Positions 36,267 through 46,233 of a stretch of DNA of 64,000 bases are shown piece after piece. Both the position numbers and the translations under genes were made by a program. The stretch comes from Microbulbifer bruguierae. Its GTDB lineage: Bacteria; Pseudomonadota; Gammaproteobacteria; Pseudomonadales; Cellvibrionaceae. The stretch covers positions 1,612,001 to 1,676,000 of the forward strand of contig NZ_CP118605.1 in assembly GCF_029869925.1 (NCBI RefSeq), read 5' to 3'. Within the stretch, counting starts at the first letter, position 1, and each line of letters begins with the position of its first letter. Under the pieces are notes generated by a model that made no database searches, was not told the origin of the DNA, and worked only from the letters and a program-made list of their open reading frames with translations.

Positions 36267-38577
36267 CGCTACGCATCCCGCAAATGGCCCGCAGACGAGG
36301 AAAGGTGGAACGCAGCACCCGGAGCAATCCCCCCAGACACAACAGGATGGCGGCCATCAACCACTGTCCGTAAATGCCATTGGCGGTCGCGGGATAGGTA
36401 AACCGCTGCTGTACCTGCCCATGCGCCACCGCATTCGGCACCGGGTGGGATTTGAGGGCGGCAGAGGTCGGGCGCACCGGTGCCTGCTCCACGGCGACGA
36501 AACTGGTGTAGGGACTGGCCAGTTGATACTCCAGCGCCAGCTTCAGTATCTGCTGGCGCAGTGGGTCTTCGTCTTCCGGATCTATCACGTGACCGCGCTC
36601 GCGCTGCTCATCCCTGAGTGCAGCGATTTTCTCCCGCGCCCACAGACTGCCAATACCGCTACCTGAGTTATCCACAGCCAGCTGCGACAAAGAGAGGTTG
36701 CGGGTAAAGCGTTTGCCCGCAAGGCGGCCACTGATTGTGACTTCACCCACATCGCTGCTGCCGAGCTGACTACCGTCAAACTGCGCCACCAGTTGTACCG
36801 GCTCGCCGCGGTATAGATCCGGCAGGCGCTTCGGATACGCCTCCACTTTCACCCCCCTGGGCCACTGCACCTGCAGATCGGTCACCAGCGGGCTCTCTAG
36901 CTTCGCGAATAACGCCGCCATTTTGGCCTGTACGTCGTTCAAATCGCCGATCTGTACGAAACTGCCGCGACCGTACTGTGCGGCTTTTGCCATAAAGAAA
37001 CTATTGGGGGCGGAACCAATACCAACGGTAAACAGGCGCACCTCGCCGAGCCGCTGACGAATCAATTCAAACAGCGCGCGCTCATTGCCTACCGCCCCAT
37101 CGGTGATAAATATCACCTGGCGCACCAGTTCCCCGGGTTCTTCGCTCATCTGCTGGGAGAGAGCCTCTTTCAATGCCGACGCCATCTCGGTTCCACCGCT
37201 GGCCGCCAGGGATTCCACCCAGTCCCGCGCGCGCTGGATATTTTCCCGCGTGGCAAGCTGCGGGCGCGGATACAGGGTTTGGTAATTGCTGTTGAATTCG
37301 ATCACATTGAAGCGATCCATCGCACTCAAGCGCGACAGTGCCAACAGCAGACTTTCCTTTGCCTGGCGAATGGAGTTACCACCCATGGAGCCGGAGGTAT
37401 CCACTACGTACACCACTTCCCGCGGCAGCGTTTTGCCATTGGCATTGCCCTGCGGCGGCAGCAGCAATAGCTGCAGAAACTGGGAGGACGCCTTCCGCGA
37501 CTGTTCCGCGAACATCGCGGCCGCGGGCATTGCCGAGGCCTGTGGTCGCCAGTAAAGGGCAAAGTCCCGATCCATGGGAACGCGGCCCTGTTTCAGCGTG
37601 ACACGATAGCGATGATCACCCTCTCTTCGAAAATCAATTTCGTGATAGGGGCTGTATATATCCGCAAGCGGTAATCCCATACCGAGATCGATCTGAATAT
37701 TCATCTGATGACTTCCCTGCTCTGCCAGCTCGCTCATTGGCAGCATCACTGGAGAAATCCGGTCTGCATCCGGGACCTGATCCGTAGGGAGTGACCAGCC
37801 GTGGGCGTTGAGGCTCACTTTTTGCGTGGTAGCCTCTGGCTCACCGGGCATATAGCGCGGCGTCAAGGTACTGGGCAGATGCAGGCTGAACTGGCCCGAA
37901 TCAAATCGCAGGGTCTGCAGGTAGTGAACTTCCACCGCAATTTTTTCTCCCGGTGCGATATTCGCAACCCGGCTGGTAAACAGATTGGGACGCTGCTGCT
38001 CCAGCAATGCCGCGCGCTTGCCCGCCTCCCGCGCCTCTTTATAGATTTTTTGAGCCTGCTGACGCTCGCGCACCTCTCCGACGATACGCCGTTCGCCAAT
38101 CACTATTTCCAGGCCGTTTACCGCGGCATTTTCCGGCAATGGAAGCACGTAGACCGCCTCCTGCCACTGATCAGAGGTGTTGGAAAATGTTTGCTGAAGA
38201 GTGACTTCCGCCACCAGACCGCGCACTTTCATTTCCACCTCGGTACCGAGATGGATAGCCGGTACGTAATGGTGGCTATCAGCGGACTGGAACAACAGGT
38301 CGCCACTACCGGCATCGTTGATACCCACACGCTCAAATACTGCGCCCTGCCGGGGGCTAATTTCAGCGCCCGACTCCTGCGCTTTCGCGCCTACCGCTGC
38401 CAGCAGAACCGCAGCGGCAGTCACCAGTAACAGCAGCCAACTGCCGGTGTGCTTTTTGCGGTACCGACGGCGGTAGTATTCATCGGTAGGAAGAATCAAC
38501 AGGTCGCGATGGATACGCGGCGGGTGGAAAAAAGGACGGTTCACGGGTGCCTCCAGAATTTTCATCATTGAAGGCAT
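36259..38577 (-). CDS. Marine-type sortase target protein with VIT and VWA domains
   Basis: About 772 residues; the start could also be ATG 38568 or 38565. An N-terminal membrane helix (about 45-67) follows a basic stretch. A VIT domain (about 100-230, VTLQQTFSNTSDQWQEAVYVLPLPENAAV) precedes a VWA domain with the MIDAS motif DTSGSMGG. The C-terminus looks like a sorting signal: YPATANG, a hydrophobic helix (about 742-758) and a basic tail. It is encoded with its sortase. Likely a cell-envelope protein; its function is unknown. Confidence 0.88.
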   Translation of the reverse strand: MPSMMKILEAPVNRPFFHPPRIHRDLLILPTDEYYRRRYRKKHTGSWLLLLVTAAAVLLAAVGAKAQESGAEISPRQGAVFERVGINDAGSGDLLFQSADSHHYVPAIHLGTEVEMKVRGLVAEVTLQQTFSNTSDQWQEAVYVLPLPENAAVNGLEIVIGERRIVGEVRERQQAQKIYKEAREAGKRAALLEQQRPNLFTSRVANIAPGEKIAVEVHYLQTLRFDSGQFSLHLPSTLTPRYMPGEPEATTQKVSLNAHGWSLPTDQVPDADRISPVMLPMSELAEQGSHQMNIQIDLGMGLPLADIYSPYHEIDFRREGDHRYRVTLKQGRVPMDRDFALYWRPQASAMPAAAMFAEQSRKASSQFLQLLLLPPQGNANGKTLPREVVYVVDTSGSMGGNSIRQAKESLLLALSRLSAMDRFNVIEFNSNYQTLYPRPQLATRENIQRARDWVESLAASGGTEMASALKEALSQQMSEEPGELVRQVIFITDGAVGNERALFELIRQRLGEVRLFTVGIGSAPNSFFMAKAAQYGRGSFVQIGDLNDVQAKMAALFAKLESPLVTDLQVQWPRGVKVEAYPKRLPDLYRGEPVQLVAQFDGSQLGSSDVGEVTISGRLAGKRFTRNLSLSQLAVDNSGSGIGSLWAREKIAALRDEQRERGHVIDPEDEDPLRQQILKLALEYQLASPYTSFVAVEQAPVRPTSAALKSHPVPNAVAHGQVQQRFTYPATANGIYGQWLMAAILLCLGGLLRVLRSTFPRLRAICGMRSGE

Positions 38578-38769
38578 TAAACAGGGGCAAGTGGGCGACG
38601 GAGGGGTACAAACCGGGCGGGGTTGGGATCAATTGTGGCAAATTATGGCCTCGGTCCCATTGCACAGGTGCTCCGTAGCCGGTTCAGTGGCGGTACAAAA
38701 GCAATTCACCGACCCCCAAAAACAAGAAACCGGCACAAGGGCCGGTTCCACATCCCAATACAGAAAAGT

Positions 38770-39873
38770 TCAGTCGATCAGACCATAACCGTCCCGAAGC
38801 ACCTGGATAACCTCCGCCTTGGGATTGTCAGAAATCTCCAACTTGCCACCGATAATTTTTTCGGCGATACCCACATAAGTGGCGGAGACATCCATCAGCA
38901 TGGATTCCGGCAGTTCGTTGTCGCGCGCCAACGCCTCGCGCTCGTCCATACGGTCCTTGTTCAGCAGGATGTCCGGGTCGGGGAAATGGTTTAGCAGCGC
39001 CTGGCGGAATCCCTCTTTGGAATTTTCCACCACCTTGCCATTGCGGTACTGCTCGCCCTCCCAGATACGGGAAGAATCCGGTGTCCCCACCTCGTCCATG
39101 TAAATCAGCTTTTCCTTGCCATCTGTATCGGTGACATAACCGAACTCGAACTTGGTATCCACAAATACCTGATCCAGCTTCGCCAACGCCGCAGAGATAA
39201 CGTCAAAGCCCTCTTTCAGCAGCTTCTCGTACTGGGCGATGTCATCCTCACTGTGGAAACCAAAAGCGGCGAAGTTGTCTTCAATATTTTTGCGGGTGAT
39301 GTTCACATCGTCCGCCTCCGGCACACCGGGGATGCCGGTGAGAATGCCCTTGGTGGAAGGGGTGATCAGCAGTTCGGGGAGCTTCTGGTCTTTCTGCAGT
39401 CCGTCCGGCAGCTCGATGCCACAGAACTCACGCTCGCCCTTGCTGTAGGCACGCCACATGGAGCCTGTAATGTACTGGCGGGCAATGGCTTCGATCTTGA
39501 CCGGACGGGCTTTCTGCACGATCCACACTGCCGGATGGGGAATATCCAGAATGTGGCTGTCCGCCAGCCCCTGCTCTTTGAACAGTCCAAACCAGTGGTT
39601 GGCGATGGCATTCAACGCCGCGCCTTTACCTGGGACCCCTCGCATGCCGCCCTCGCCGGTCCAGATACAGTCAAAGGCGGAGATACGGTCGGAGATTACC
39701 ATCACCGCCAGCGGTGCATCTGGCGCCACCGGGTAACCTTTCTCTTTGATCAGGCGGGCGCTGTCGGCCTCGGTCAGCCAGTAAACGGAGCGGACCTTAC
39801 CGCTGTGGACAGGCTTGTCAGTACGGATTGGCAGATCGTTATTGACCGCCAGTACTTTGTCAGCAAGGCTCAT
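38770..39873 (-). CDS. purC: SAICAR synthase
   Basis: Joins aspartate to CAIR in purine synthesis. Motifs: [10 protein letters not shown] at the start (ATP loop), [13 protein letters not shown] and SGSMWRAY-type substrate region [13 protein letters not shown], and [15 protein letters not shown]. At 367 residues this is the long form known from Shewanella and Vibrio rather than the roughly 237-residue form of E. coli and Pseudomonas. It stands alone, away from dapA-bamC, which it accompanies in some genera. Confidence 0.94.
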   Translation of the reverse strand: MSLADKVLAVNNDLPIRTDKPVHSGKVRSVYWLTEADSARLIKEKGYPVAPDAPLAVMVISDRISAFDCIWTGEGGMRGVPGKGAALNAIANHWFGLFKEQGLADSHILDIPHPAVWIVQKARPVKIEAIARQYITGSMWRAYSKGEREFCGIELPDGLQKDQKLPELLITPSTKGILTGIPGVPEADDVNITRKNIEDNFAAFGFHSEDDIAQYEKLLKEGFDVISAALAKLDQVFVDTKFEFGYVTDTDGKEKLIYMDEVGTPDSSRIWEGEQYRNGKVVENSKEGFRQALLNHFPDPDILLNKDRMDEREALARDNELPESMLMDVSATYVGIAEKIIGGKLEISDNPKAEVIQVLRDGYGLID

Positions 39874-39979
39874 GGATCTTTCCTATGGCTTGTCGCCACC
39901 CGCGGAACGCGGGTGGGTCTGAATTGAAGCGCGGGATATTAGTGTGCCGGGCCGGATAAATCCACAGTGCCCGAGCCGG

Positions 39980-41098
39980 TTACTGCTCGGCGTCGTCGAC
40001 CACCCCAGGTGCGCTCAGTAGCGCCTCGCGCTCCTGCCATTCCGCCTGGTGATCCGCGGTGGGCCAGGCGTTCATGATTGCCTTTGCCAGAGTGGCCAGG
40101 GGGATGGCAAAGAATACACCCCAGAACCCCCAGATGCCGCCGAATACCAGCACAGCCATAATGATCGCCACCGGGTGCAAATTTACAGCCTCGGAAAACA
40201 GAATAGGCACCAGCACGTTGCCATCCAGCAGCTGGATAATGCCGTAGGCGAACATCAACCAGAAAAACTCACTGCCCCAACCCCATTGGAACAGGCCGAT
40301 GGCCGCCACCGGAATCGTCACCACCGCCGCACCGATATAGGGAATCAGCACCGACAAACCTACCGCCACCGCCAGCAGCAAAGCATAGTTAACTCCCAGC
40401 AACAGGAAGGCGATATAGCTGACCACCGCCACGATGGCGATTTCGATGACCTTGCCGCGCACGTAGTTGGCCACCTGGTCATTCATTTCATACCAGATCT
40501 GGCGCAACATCGGACGTTGGTGGGGGAGGAAGGACGTGCACCAGGCAACCAGTTTTTCCGAATCTTTCAGGAAGAAGAACACCAGGATAGGAACAACAAC
40601 CAGGTAGATCAGCACTGCGGCCAGTATCGGCAGATTTGCCACGGAAAAGGTCAGCACCGTCTGCCCGAGGGAGCCCAATTCACTACCGACAGTATTGAAA
40701 ATCTCCTCGATCTGCTGGGCGGACACCAGCCGCGGGTACTGCTCCGGCAGTAACAGTAGCAATTCCTGACCGCGGTCAATCATGTTTGGCAGCTCGGAAA
40801 AGAGGCGTATCGTCTGCCGCCAGATAATCGGCATCACCACAAACATCAGGCCGGCGATAGCGCCAACCAGCACCAGGCAGGCAATCGTCACAGACAGCCA
40901 GTGAGGCACCTTCCAGGACTCCAGTCGCAGCACCATCCCCTGCATCAGGAAAGCGATCACTAACGCCGCCAGAACCGGTGCCAGCACTCCACCAAGGGTC
41001 GCCAGCACGACCAAGGCCGCCAGCAACATCAATACCAGCAGGACTACCTCTTCCTGGCTGAAGTAACGATTTACCCAACCCCTGACAATCGCAAACAT
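39980..41098 (-). CDS. perM: AI-2E family transporter (PerM)
   Basis: 372 residues with about eight membrane segments: two near the N-terminus (about 18-55), one near 65-85, a soluble stretch, then several from about 150 to 340 including VPILVFFFLKDSEKLVAW. Family members export small molecules or ions; some are sodium/proton antiporters, and E. coli TqsA affects AI-2. The substrate here is unknown. In relatives a tusA gene lies beside it; here only a tusA remnant does. Confidence 0.9.
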   Translation of the reverse strand: MFAIVRGWVNRYFSQEEVVLLVLMLLAALVVLATLGGVLAPVLAALVIAFLMQGMVLRLESWKVPHWLSVTIACLVLVGAIAGLMFVVMPIIWRQTIRLFSELPNMIDRGQELLLLLPEQYPRLVSAQQIEEIFNTVGSELGSLGQTVLTFSVANLPILAAVLIYLVVVPILVFFFLKDSEKLVAWCTSFLPHQRPMLRQIWYEMNDQVANYVRGKVIEIAIVAVVSYIAFLLLGVNYALLLAVAVGLSVLIPYIGAAVVTIPVAAIGLFQWGWGSEFFWLMFAYGIIQLLDGNVLVPILFSEAVNLHPVAIIMAVLVFGGIWGFWGVFFAIPLATLAKAIMNAWPTADHQAEWQEREALLSAPGVVDDAEQ

Positions 41099-41138
41099 AA
41101 AACGACGTTACCTGACTGTGGTTATTTGAATTTGAATG

Positions 41139-41264
41139 GATGGCCGCAAGCCGTTGGAAGAAGTTATCCCGCGGGCATTCGGCACGCAGCAAAGGTACAC
41201 CACTCAGGCGGCAAAAGCTGCGAATATCCTCGCGGAGTGTGGGATTGTTGGTTGCCAAGTGCCG
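41139..41264 (-). pseudogene. tusA remnant (3' part)
   Basis: On the minus strand this stretch encodes REDIRSFCRLSGVPLLRAEC, almost identical to DDIRSFCRLSGVPLLRAEC in the intact tusA at 42.6 kb, and the DNA matches over about 100 bases (41176-41264 against 42573-42661). The active-site CPxP half is missing, and the frame reads past the place where tusA stops. It therefore cannot make a working TusA. It lies between perM and the alcohol dehydrogenase, looking like a duplication or insertion scar. Confidence 0.8.
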
Positions 41265-41315
41265 CGGTGCGCAATGCCAGATAACGGGGTAAGTGGAATC
41301 CGACAGGACAGCTCA

Positions 41316-42335
41316 CTACCCGCCGGTAATCTCCATGACGATCCGGCCCTCGATCTGCCCCTTCTTCATCCGCTCGAAGATACTGTTTACGTCCTCCAGC
41401 GTCTCCGTAGAATAATGCGCAGCCACCTTGCCCTCGGCCGCGAACTGCAGCGCTTCCGCCAGATCGTTGCGCGTTCCGACAATGGAGCCACGAATGGTTT
41501 TGCGATTGAGGACCGTGTCGAAAATCTGCAGCGGGAAACTCTCCGGCGGCAACCCCACCAGACTCATGGTACCGCCCCGCGCCAGCATGCCGACACCCTG
41601 CTCGAAAGACTTGCCCGCGACCGCCGTGACCAGCACACCCTCGGCCCCGCCCCCGGCCTGAACTTCGGCAACAGGATCGGTTTCCAGCGCATTTATCACT
41701 TGGTCGGCGCCGAGATCCCGCGCGAGAGCAAGCTTGTCATCGGCGATATCCACCGCGATGACATGCAACCCCATCGCCTTGGCGTATTGCACCGCCATAT
41801 GGCCCAATCCGCCAATACCCGAGATCACCACTGTCTGCCCCGGTCGCGTATCGGTTTCCTTAAGGCCCTTGTAGACGGTGACACCCGCACACAACACCGG
41901 GGCTGCGGGGGCAAAGTCCAGCCCTCGTGGCAGGCGCCCTACATAGTTCGGATCGGCCAGTACATATTCCGCAAAACCCCCATTGACGCTGTAGCCCGTG
42001 TTCTGCTGCTCAGCGCACAGCGTTTCCCACCCGCCCATACAGTGGCGACAATGACCACAGGCGGTATAGAGCCAGGGTACGCCTACCCGGTCACCCTCCT
42101 TGACACCCTTCACATTGCGCCCAACTTCAACGACCGTGCCAACCCCTTCGTGACCGGGGATGAATGGCGGGTTTGGCTTCACCGGCCAATCCCCTTCCGC
42201 CGCGTGAAGGTCCGTGTGACACACGCCACTGGCCGCGACCTTCACGATGACGCCGGAATCGGTGAGCGAGGGGCGCTCGACCTCGCAAATCTCCAGGGGT
42301 TTTCCAAATGCTCGAACGACTGCAGCCTTCATCAT
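41316..42335 (-). CDS. adhP: Zinc-dependent alcohol dehydrogenase (AdhP-like)
   Basis: 339 residues of the medium-chain dehydrogenase family. Catalytic zinc ligands are in SGVCHTDLHA and PGHEGVG; the structural zinc site is CGHCRHCMGGWETLC. The NAD site is SGIGGLGHMAVQYAKAMG. ATG 42335 is preferred (AGAGG eight bases upstream) over GTG 42344. Oxidises primary alcohols such as ethanol or reduces aldehydes. It is lodged between a tusA remnant and the intact tusA, suggesting later insertion. Confidence 0.92.
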   Translation of the reverse strand: MMKAAVVRAFGKPLEICEVERPSLTDSGVIVKVAASGVCHTDLHAAEGDWPVKPNPPFIPGHEGVGTVVEVGRNVKGVKEGDRVGVPWLYTACGHCRHCMGGWETLCAEQQNTGYSVNGGFAEYVLADPNYVGRLPRGLDFAPAAPVLCAGVTVYKGLKETDTRPGQTVVISGIGGLGHMAVQYAKAMGLHVIAVDIADDKLALARDLGADQVINALETDPVAEVQAGGGAEGVLVTAVAGKSFEQGVGMLARGGTMSLVGLPPESFPLQIFDTVLNRKTIRGSIVGTRNDLAEALQFAAEGKVAAHYSTETLEDVNSIFERMKKGQIEGRIVMEITGG

Positions 42336-42534
42336 GGGGCTCACCTCTGTGCGGAGAAGTAGAAACTAAACCATCGCCTTTCTGGAAATGCCGGAAAACG
42401 GCCGAAAAACGAAAGTGTAGTGATCCACTCTTGCCTAACACCAATTCAGGTAGCAGGCAGCCCTTGGGGATCGCGAATACAGACGACAACTGCTGACAAG
42501 CGGTATCTGAAATTAGAGCCGCAGAACAACCGGC

Positions 42535-42807
42535 TCAGATGGCCATGAGCCAGTAGTGGAGCTCGCCCCCCCGGCATTCGGCGCGCAGTAAAGGAACACC
42601 ACTAAGGCGGCAGAAGCTGCGAATATCATCGCGGGATGCCGGGTCTGTGGCGATCAGGTGCAGCAGCGACCCCGGCGCGAGCGTTTTCAGCCCACGACGC
42701 ATGGCCAGCAAGGGCTGCGGGCATGGAAGTCCGCAGGCATCTACCCTTAACGCTGAACCCCAATCCAATTCCCGAGGTTCTGTGGTTTGTTTGGCTGGAC
42801 TGGTCAT
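42535..42807 (-). CDS. tusA: TusA-family sulfurtransferase
   Basis: 90 residues. The active-site motif is CGLPCPQPLLAMRRGL with the CPxP signature; the C-terminal half IRSFCRLSGVPLLRAEC also fits TusA, which carries persulfide sulfur, for example for tRNA thiolation. It lies next to bepA, divergently, as in pseudomonads. A partial second copy is found at 41.2 kb. Confidence 0.9.
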   Translation of the reverse strand: MTSPAKQTTEPRELDWGSALRVDACGLPCPQPLLAMRRGLKTLAPGSLLHLIATDPASRDDIRSFCRLSGVPLLRAECRGGELHYWLMAI

Positions 42808-42981
42808 AACCCTGTGGTCGAGGTGGTAAAGATTGGTAAACGCCGCGAATTATACTGACACCATCGGGTCAATGGGACGAGCACCAGAACCTTTTCCGAT
42901 GCTGCTGTTCAAAACCTCGACAGTCCCACAGGGTTACGTATAGTGTTAGCCACAGGCAACCCGGCAGACGCAGTTAAAAAT

Positions 42982-44505
42982 ATGACCGAGAATTCCAACG
43001 CTTTCAGGCAAGTTTCAGGGCGCGACCAACGCTCCGGCTCGCGCTGGCAGGGCCTGCGCCGGACCGCCACCGGCATTGCCGCCGGCCTGCTACTGGGGGG
43101 CGCGCCCATTGTCGCCACTGCCCAGGACGACAACCATATCCAGCTCCCGCAACTGGGAGACACCAGCAGCGGACTCGTATCCCGCGCGCGGGAAAATGAA
43201 TTGGGGGAAATGTGGCTGCGCATGTTCCGCAGCCAGGTGCGCACTTCCAGCGACGCCCTGCTGCAGCAGTATGTCGAAAACTCCCTGAAATCCCTGGCCG
43301 AATACAGCCCGCTCGAGGACAAATCACTCGACGTTGTTGTGGTCAAGAACGACACCATGAACGCCTTTGCGGTGCCTGGCGGTGTCGTAGGCGTTCACAC
43401 CGGGCTGTTCCTGTTTGCGGAAAATGAAGACCAGTTTGCCTCGGTGCTCGCCCACGAACTGGCGCACCTGAGTCAACGCCATTACGCCCGCTCACTCGAA
43501 GCCCAGCGCAACAGCACCCTGCCCACCCTCGCGGGAATGCTCGGCGCCCTGGTTCTCGCCGCCACCGCTGGCGGTGACGCGGGTATTGCCGCGATGACCG
43601 CCACCCAGGCCGCAGCGCTGGACAACCAGCTGCGCTTCTCCCGCCAGAATGAACAGGAAGCAGACCGGGTAGGTATCGAGACCCTGGCCAAGTCCGGCAT
43701 GGACCCACAGGCGGCCGGGGAAATGTTCGAGCAGATGCTGAAGGCCACCCGCTACTACCGCCGCCCCCCCGAATTCCTTCTGACCCACCCGGTGACCGAA
43801 AAGCGAATTGCCGATGCCAGGCTGCGCGCCAATCGCATGGAAAAAGTGCCGCTGCGAGACAGCCGCGAATATCACCTGATGCGCGCCCGCATCCGCGTAA
43901 ATGCCGAAGCGACGCCACAGCAGGCGGTGAAACGCTTTCAGGCGGAGTTGCGCGGCGTCAACGACAATGAGGACGCAGCGCGCTACGGACTGGCACTGGC
44001 ACAGACCGCCGCGGGCAAACCGGATACCGCCCTGGATACGCTGCAACCGCTACTGGACAAGGAACCCGACAAAGACGCCTTCGTACTTGCGCGTGCGGAT
44101 ATCGATCTCGCCCGCCAGGACTACACCAGTGCCACCCGCCGCCTGCAAAAAGCCGTGGACAACAATCCCAAGAACCACGCGCTGACCATGGGGCTGGCAA
44201 ACGCACACTTTAAAGCCGGTAATTACCTGGCTGCGGAGCGCATTCTGAAAAAACACAGCCGTGTGCGCCGCAAGGACCCGGCAGTTTGGTATCTGCTGGC
44301 CGAGACCCACGGTCTCGCCGGCGATATTGTCGGCGTACATGAGGCGCGCGCCGAGTATTACATTCTGAACGGCGTGTTCGACAAGGCGCTGCAACACCTG
44401 CGCCATGGCGTGCGCCTGGCACAGAATGACTACCAGACCCACGCGATTCTGGAACAGCGGATGAAAGATGTGATCAAGATGCAGGAGAAGGCGAAGGAAC
44501 TTTAA
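42982..44505 (+). CDS. bepA: Periplasmic M48 metalloprotease/chaperone BepA-like
   Basis: About 507 residues from ATG 42982 (GTG 42943 is an alternative; neither has a strong ribosome site). A signal peptide ends near ATAQ. The zinc protease site is LAHELAHLSQRH (HExxH) with the third ligand in NEQEADRVG. The C-terminal 200 residues form TPR repeats (NPKNHALTMGLANAHFKAGN). BepA controls quality of outer-membrane protein assembly, including LptD. A terminator follows, shared with nadA. Confidence 0.92.
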   Translation: MTENSNAFRQVSGRDQRSGSRWQGLRRTATGIAAGLLLGGAPIVATAQDDNHIQLPQLGDTSSGLVSRARENELGEMWLRMFRSQVRTSSDALLQQYVENSLKSLAEYSPLEDKSLDVVVVKNDTMNAFAVPGGVVGVHTGLFLFAENEDQFASVLAHELAHLSQRHYARSLEAQRNSTLPTLAGMLGALVLAATAGGDAGIAAMTATQAAALDNQLRFSRQNEQEADRVGIETLAKSGMDPQAAGEMFEQMLKATRYYRRPPEFLLTHPVTEKRIADARLRANRMEKVPLRDSREYHLMRARIRVNAEATPQQAVKRFQAELRGVNDNEDAARYGLALAQTAAGKPDTALDTLQPLLDKEPDKDAFVLARADIDLARQDYTSATRRLQKAVDNNPKNHALTMGLANAHFKAGNYLAAERILKKHSRVRRKDPAVWYLLAETHGLAGDIVGVHEARAEYYILNGVFDKALQHLRHGVRLAQNDYQTHAILEQRMKDVIKMQEKAKEL

Positions 44506-44526
44506 TTCTTCGACTGCCATCGAGAT

Positions 44527-44559
44527 AAAAAAAGAGCGGCAATTGCCGCTCTTTTTTTA
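44527..44559. terminator. Bidirectional terminator bepA / nadA
   Basis: AAAAAAAGAGCGGCAA pairs with TTGCCGCTCTTTTTTT, between two convergent genes. Confidence 0.92.
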
Positions 44560-44574
44560 TCTGCGCAAGCCCGC

Positions 44575-45651
44575 TCAATCCAGCGGTTTGCGAAAATCCA
44601 GCATCCGCTGCAGCGGTATCATTGCGCGCTTGCCGAGTTCCGGATCCACAAGGATTTCATTATCCCCACGCTCCAGCACACCACACAGGTTCTCCAGTGA
44701 GTTCATCGCCATCCACGGACAATTGGCACAGCTGCGACAGGTAGCACCGGAACCAGCGGTAGGGGCAATGATCAGCTCCTTGTCAGGACACTGTTGCTGC
44801 ATTTTGTAGAAAATGCCCTGATCCGTAGCAACGATAAATTGCTTATTGGGACGGGTTTTGGCGGCGTTAATGATCTGGGAAGTGGAACCGACAACGTCCG
44901 CCAGCTCCACAACGGCGGCTGGGGATTCAGGGTGCACCAGCACCAGAGCTTCCGGGTAAAGCGCCTTCAGATCCGCCACCCCTTTCGCCTTGAACTCCTC
45001 GTGCACGATGCAGGAACCGTCCCAAAGCAGCACATCCGCACCGGTCTGTTTCTGCACATAGCTACCGAGGTGTTTATCCGGTGCCCACAGTATTTTTTCA
45101 CCCTGCGCGTCGAGGTAATCCACCACATCCAACGCGATACTGGACGTCACCACCCAATCCGCACGCGCTTTCACCGCGGCAGAGGTGTTTGCGTAAACCA
45201 CCACGGTACGATCCGGGTGCTGGTCACAGAACGCTGAGAACTCGTCAATCGGGCAACCGAGATCGAGAGAGCAGGTTGCTTCCAGTGTGGGCATTAACAC
45301 GCGCTTGTTGGGTGTGAGGATCTTGGCAGTTTCACCCATGAATTTCACACCGGCGACGATCAGGGTTTCTGCCTGATGCTCAGCGCCGAAACGCGCCATC
45401 TCGAGGGAATCGGAGACGCACCCACCGGTTTCCTCAGCCAGCTGCTGAATCAGCGGGTCGGTATAGTAGTGCGCGACCAGCACTGCATTCTGTTCTTTTA
45501 GAAGACGCTTGATCCGCTCTCGCCACAAATCCAGCTCTTCCTCGCTATAGTGATGCTCGGACGGGTGAGCCATGTGCTCCTGCACGAAGTCCCGCGCATT
45601 AATCGCGTTCGGGGCCGGGCTGGTGGCAATTTTCTCGCTACTGTCTGTCAT
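44575..45651 (-). CDS. nadA: Quinolinate synthase A
   Basis: Makes quinolinate from iminoaspartate and dihydroxyacetone phosphate in NAD synthesis. 358 residues. Three cysteines that ligate the 4Fe-4S cluster are visible in the family regions: [26 protein letters not shown] and the C-terminal [13 protein letters not shown]. The substrate-binding blocks VAHYYTDP and HPESP fit. Single gene, convergent with bepA. The 209 bases between it and the tRNA genes show nothing recognisable. Confidence 0.96.
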   Translation of the reverse strand: MTDSSEKIATSPAPNAINARDFVQEHMAHPSEHHYSEEELDLWRERIKRLLKEQNAVLVAHYYTDPLIQQLAEETGGCVSDSLEMARFGAEHQAETLIVAGVKFMGETAKILTPNKRVLMPTLEATCSLDLGCPIDEFSAFCDQHPDRTVVVYANTSAAVKARADWVVTSSIALDVVDYLDAQGEKILWAPDKHLGSYVQKQTGADVLLWDGSCIVHEEFKAKGVADLKALYPEALVLVHPESPAAVVELADVVGSTSQIINAAKTRPNKQFIVATDQGIFYKMQQQCPDKELIIAPTAGSGATCRSCANCPWMAMNSLENLCGVLERGDNEILVDPELGKRAMIPLQRMLDFRKPLD

Positions 45652-45860
45652 AACACTCTGATACGCCGGGAAAAGCCGGCATTATACCGACTGGGAAAAA
45701 TTTCGCCGATTTTGCTCTGGATTCCGCCGGACTCTCGCTCCCAACCTGAATAGCAAATTCTAAGGTCACAAGTGGCATGGAACGATGCGTTGCAAGGAGG
45801 GAAAGCGGATAAAGCCGACCGTGAAAACAGCCTGAAGGATATAAAGAAGTATTAAGGAAA

Positions 45861-45936
45861 TGGTGGGTCGTGCTGGATTCGAACCAGCGACCAATTGGTT
45901 AAAAGCCAACTGCTCTACCAACTGAGCTAACGACCC
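45861..45936 (-). tRNA. tRNA-Lys (TTT), copy 1
   Basis: 76 bases including an encoded CCA. On the minus strand the acceptor arms GGGTCGT/ACGACCC pair, the anticodon loop is CTTTTAA (anticodon TTT) and the T loop is TTCGAAT. Identical to copy 2. Confidence 0.97.
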
Positions 45937-46055
45937 TTAATACTGCCGGGACCGAATCAGCCCAGACATAACTGCTTGTATAACCTGGCTTGCGACAGGC
46001 TTTTTAAATGTATCGGTTCGATTGGACAACCAGAACACCGATACAGGAAGGAAGA

Positions 46056-46131
46056 TGGTGGGTCGTGCTGGATTCGAACCAGCGACCAATTGGTTAAAAG
46101 CCAACTGCTCTACCAACTGAGCTAACGACCC
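46056..46131 (-). tRNA. tRNA-Lys (TTT), copy 2
   Basis: 76 bases including CCA and identical in sequence to the copy 119 bases downstream. Nearer to the likely promoter, so it is the first of a tandem pair transcribed together. Confidence 0.97.
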
Positions 46132-46158
46132 TTGACCCCCTCAACTCGGGAGCTGCGT

Positions 46159-46186
46159 ATCTTACGGATCTAATTCGAAAACACAA
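46159..46186 (-). promoter_or_regulatory. Likely promoter of the tRNA-Lys pair
   Basis: On the minus strand TTGTGT (46186-46181), 16 bases, then TAAGAT (46164-46159), followed by a GC-rich stretch typical of stable-RNA promoters. Confidence 0.45.
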
Positions 46187-46233
46187 GCCTTGGTTACAAA
46201 AAAATTTCTAACAAATATAAGGGGTTAGGCCCA

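Noticed and set aside
41136..42362. 408-codon open frame opposite adhP
   Set aside because: Antisense shadow of the alcohol dehydrogenase.
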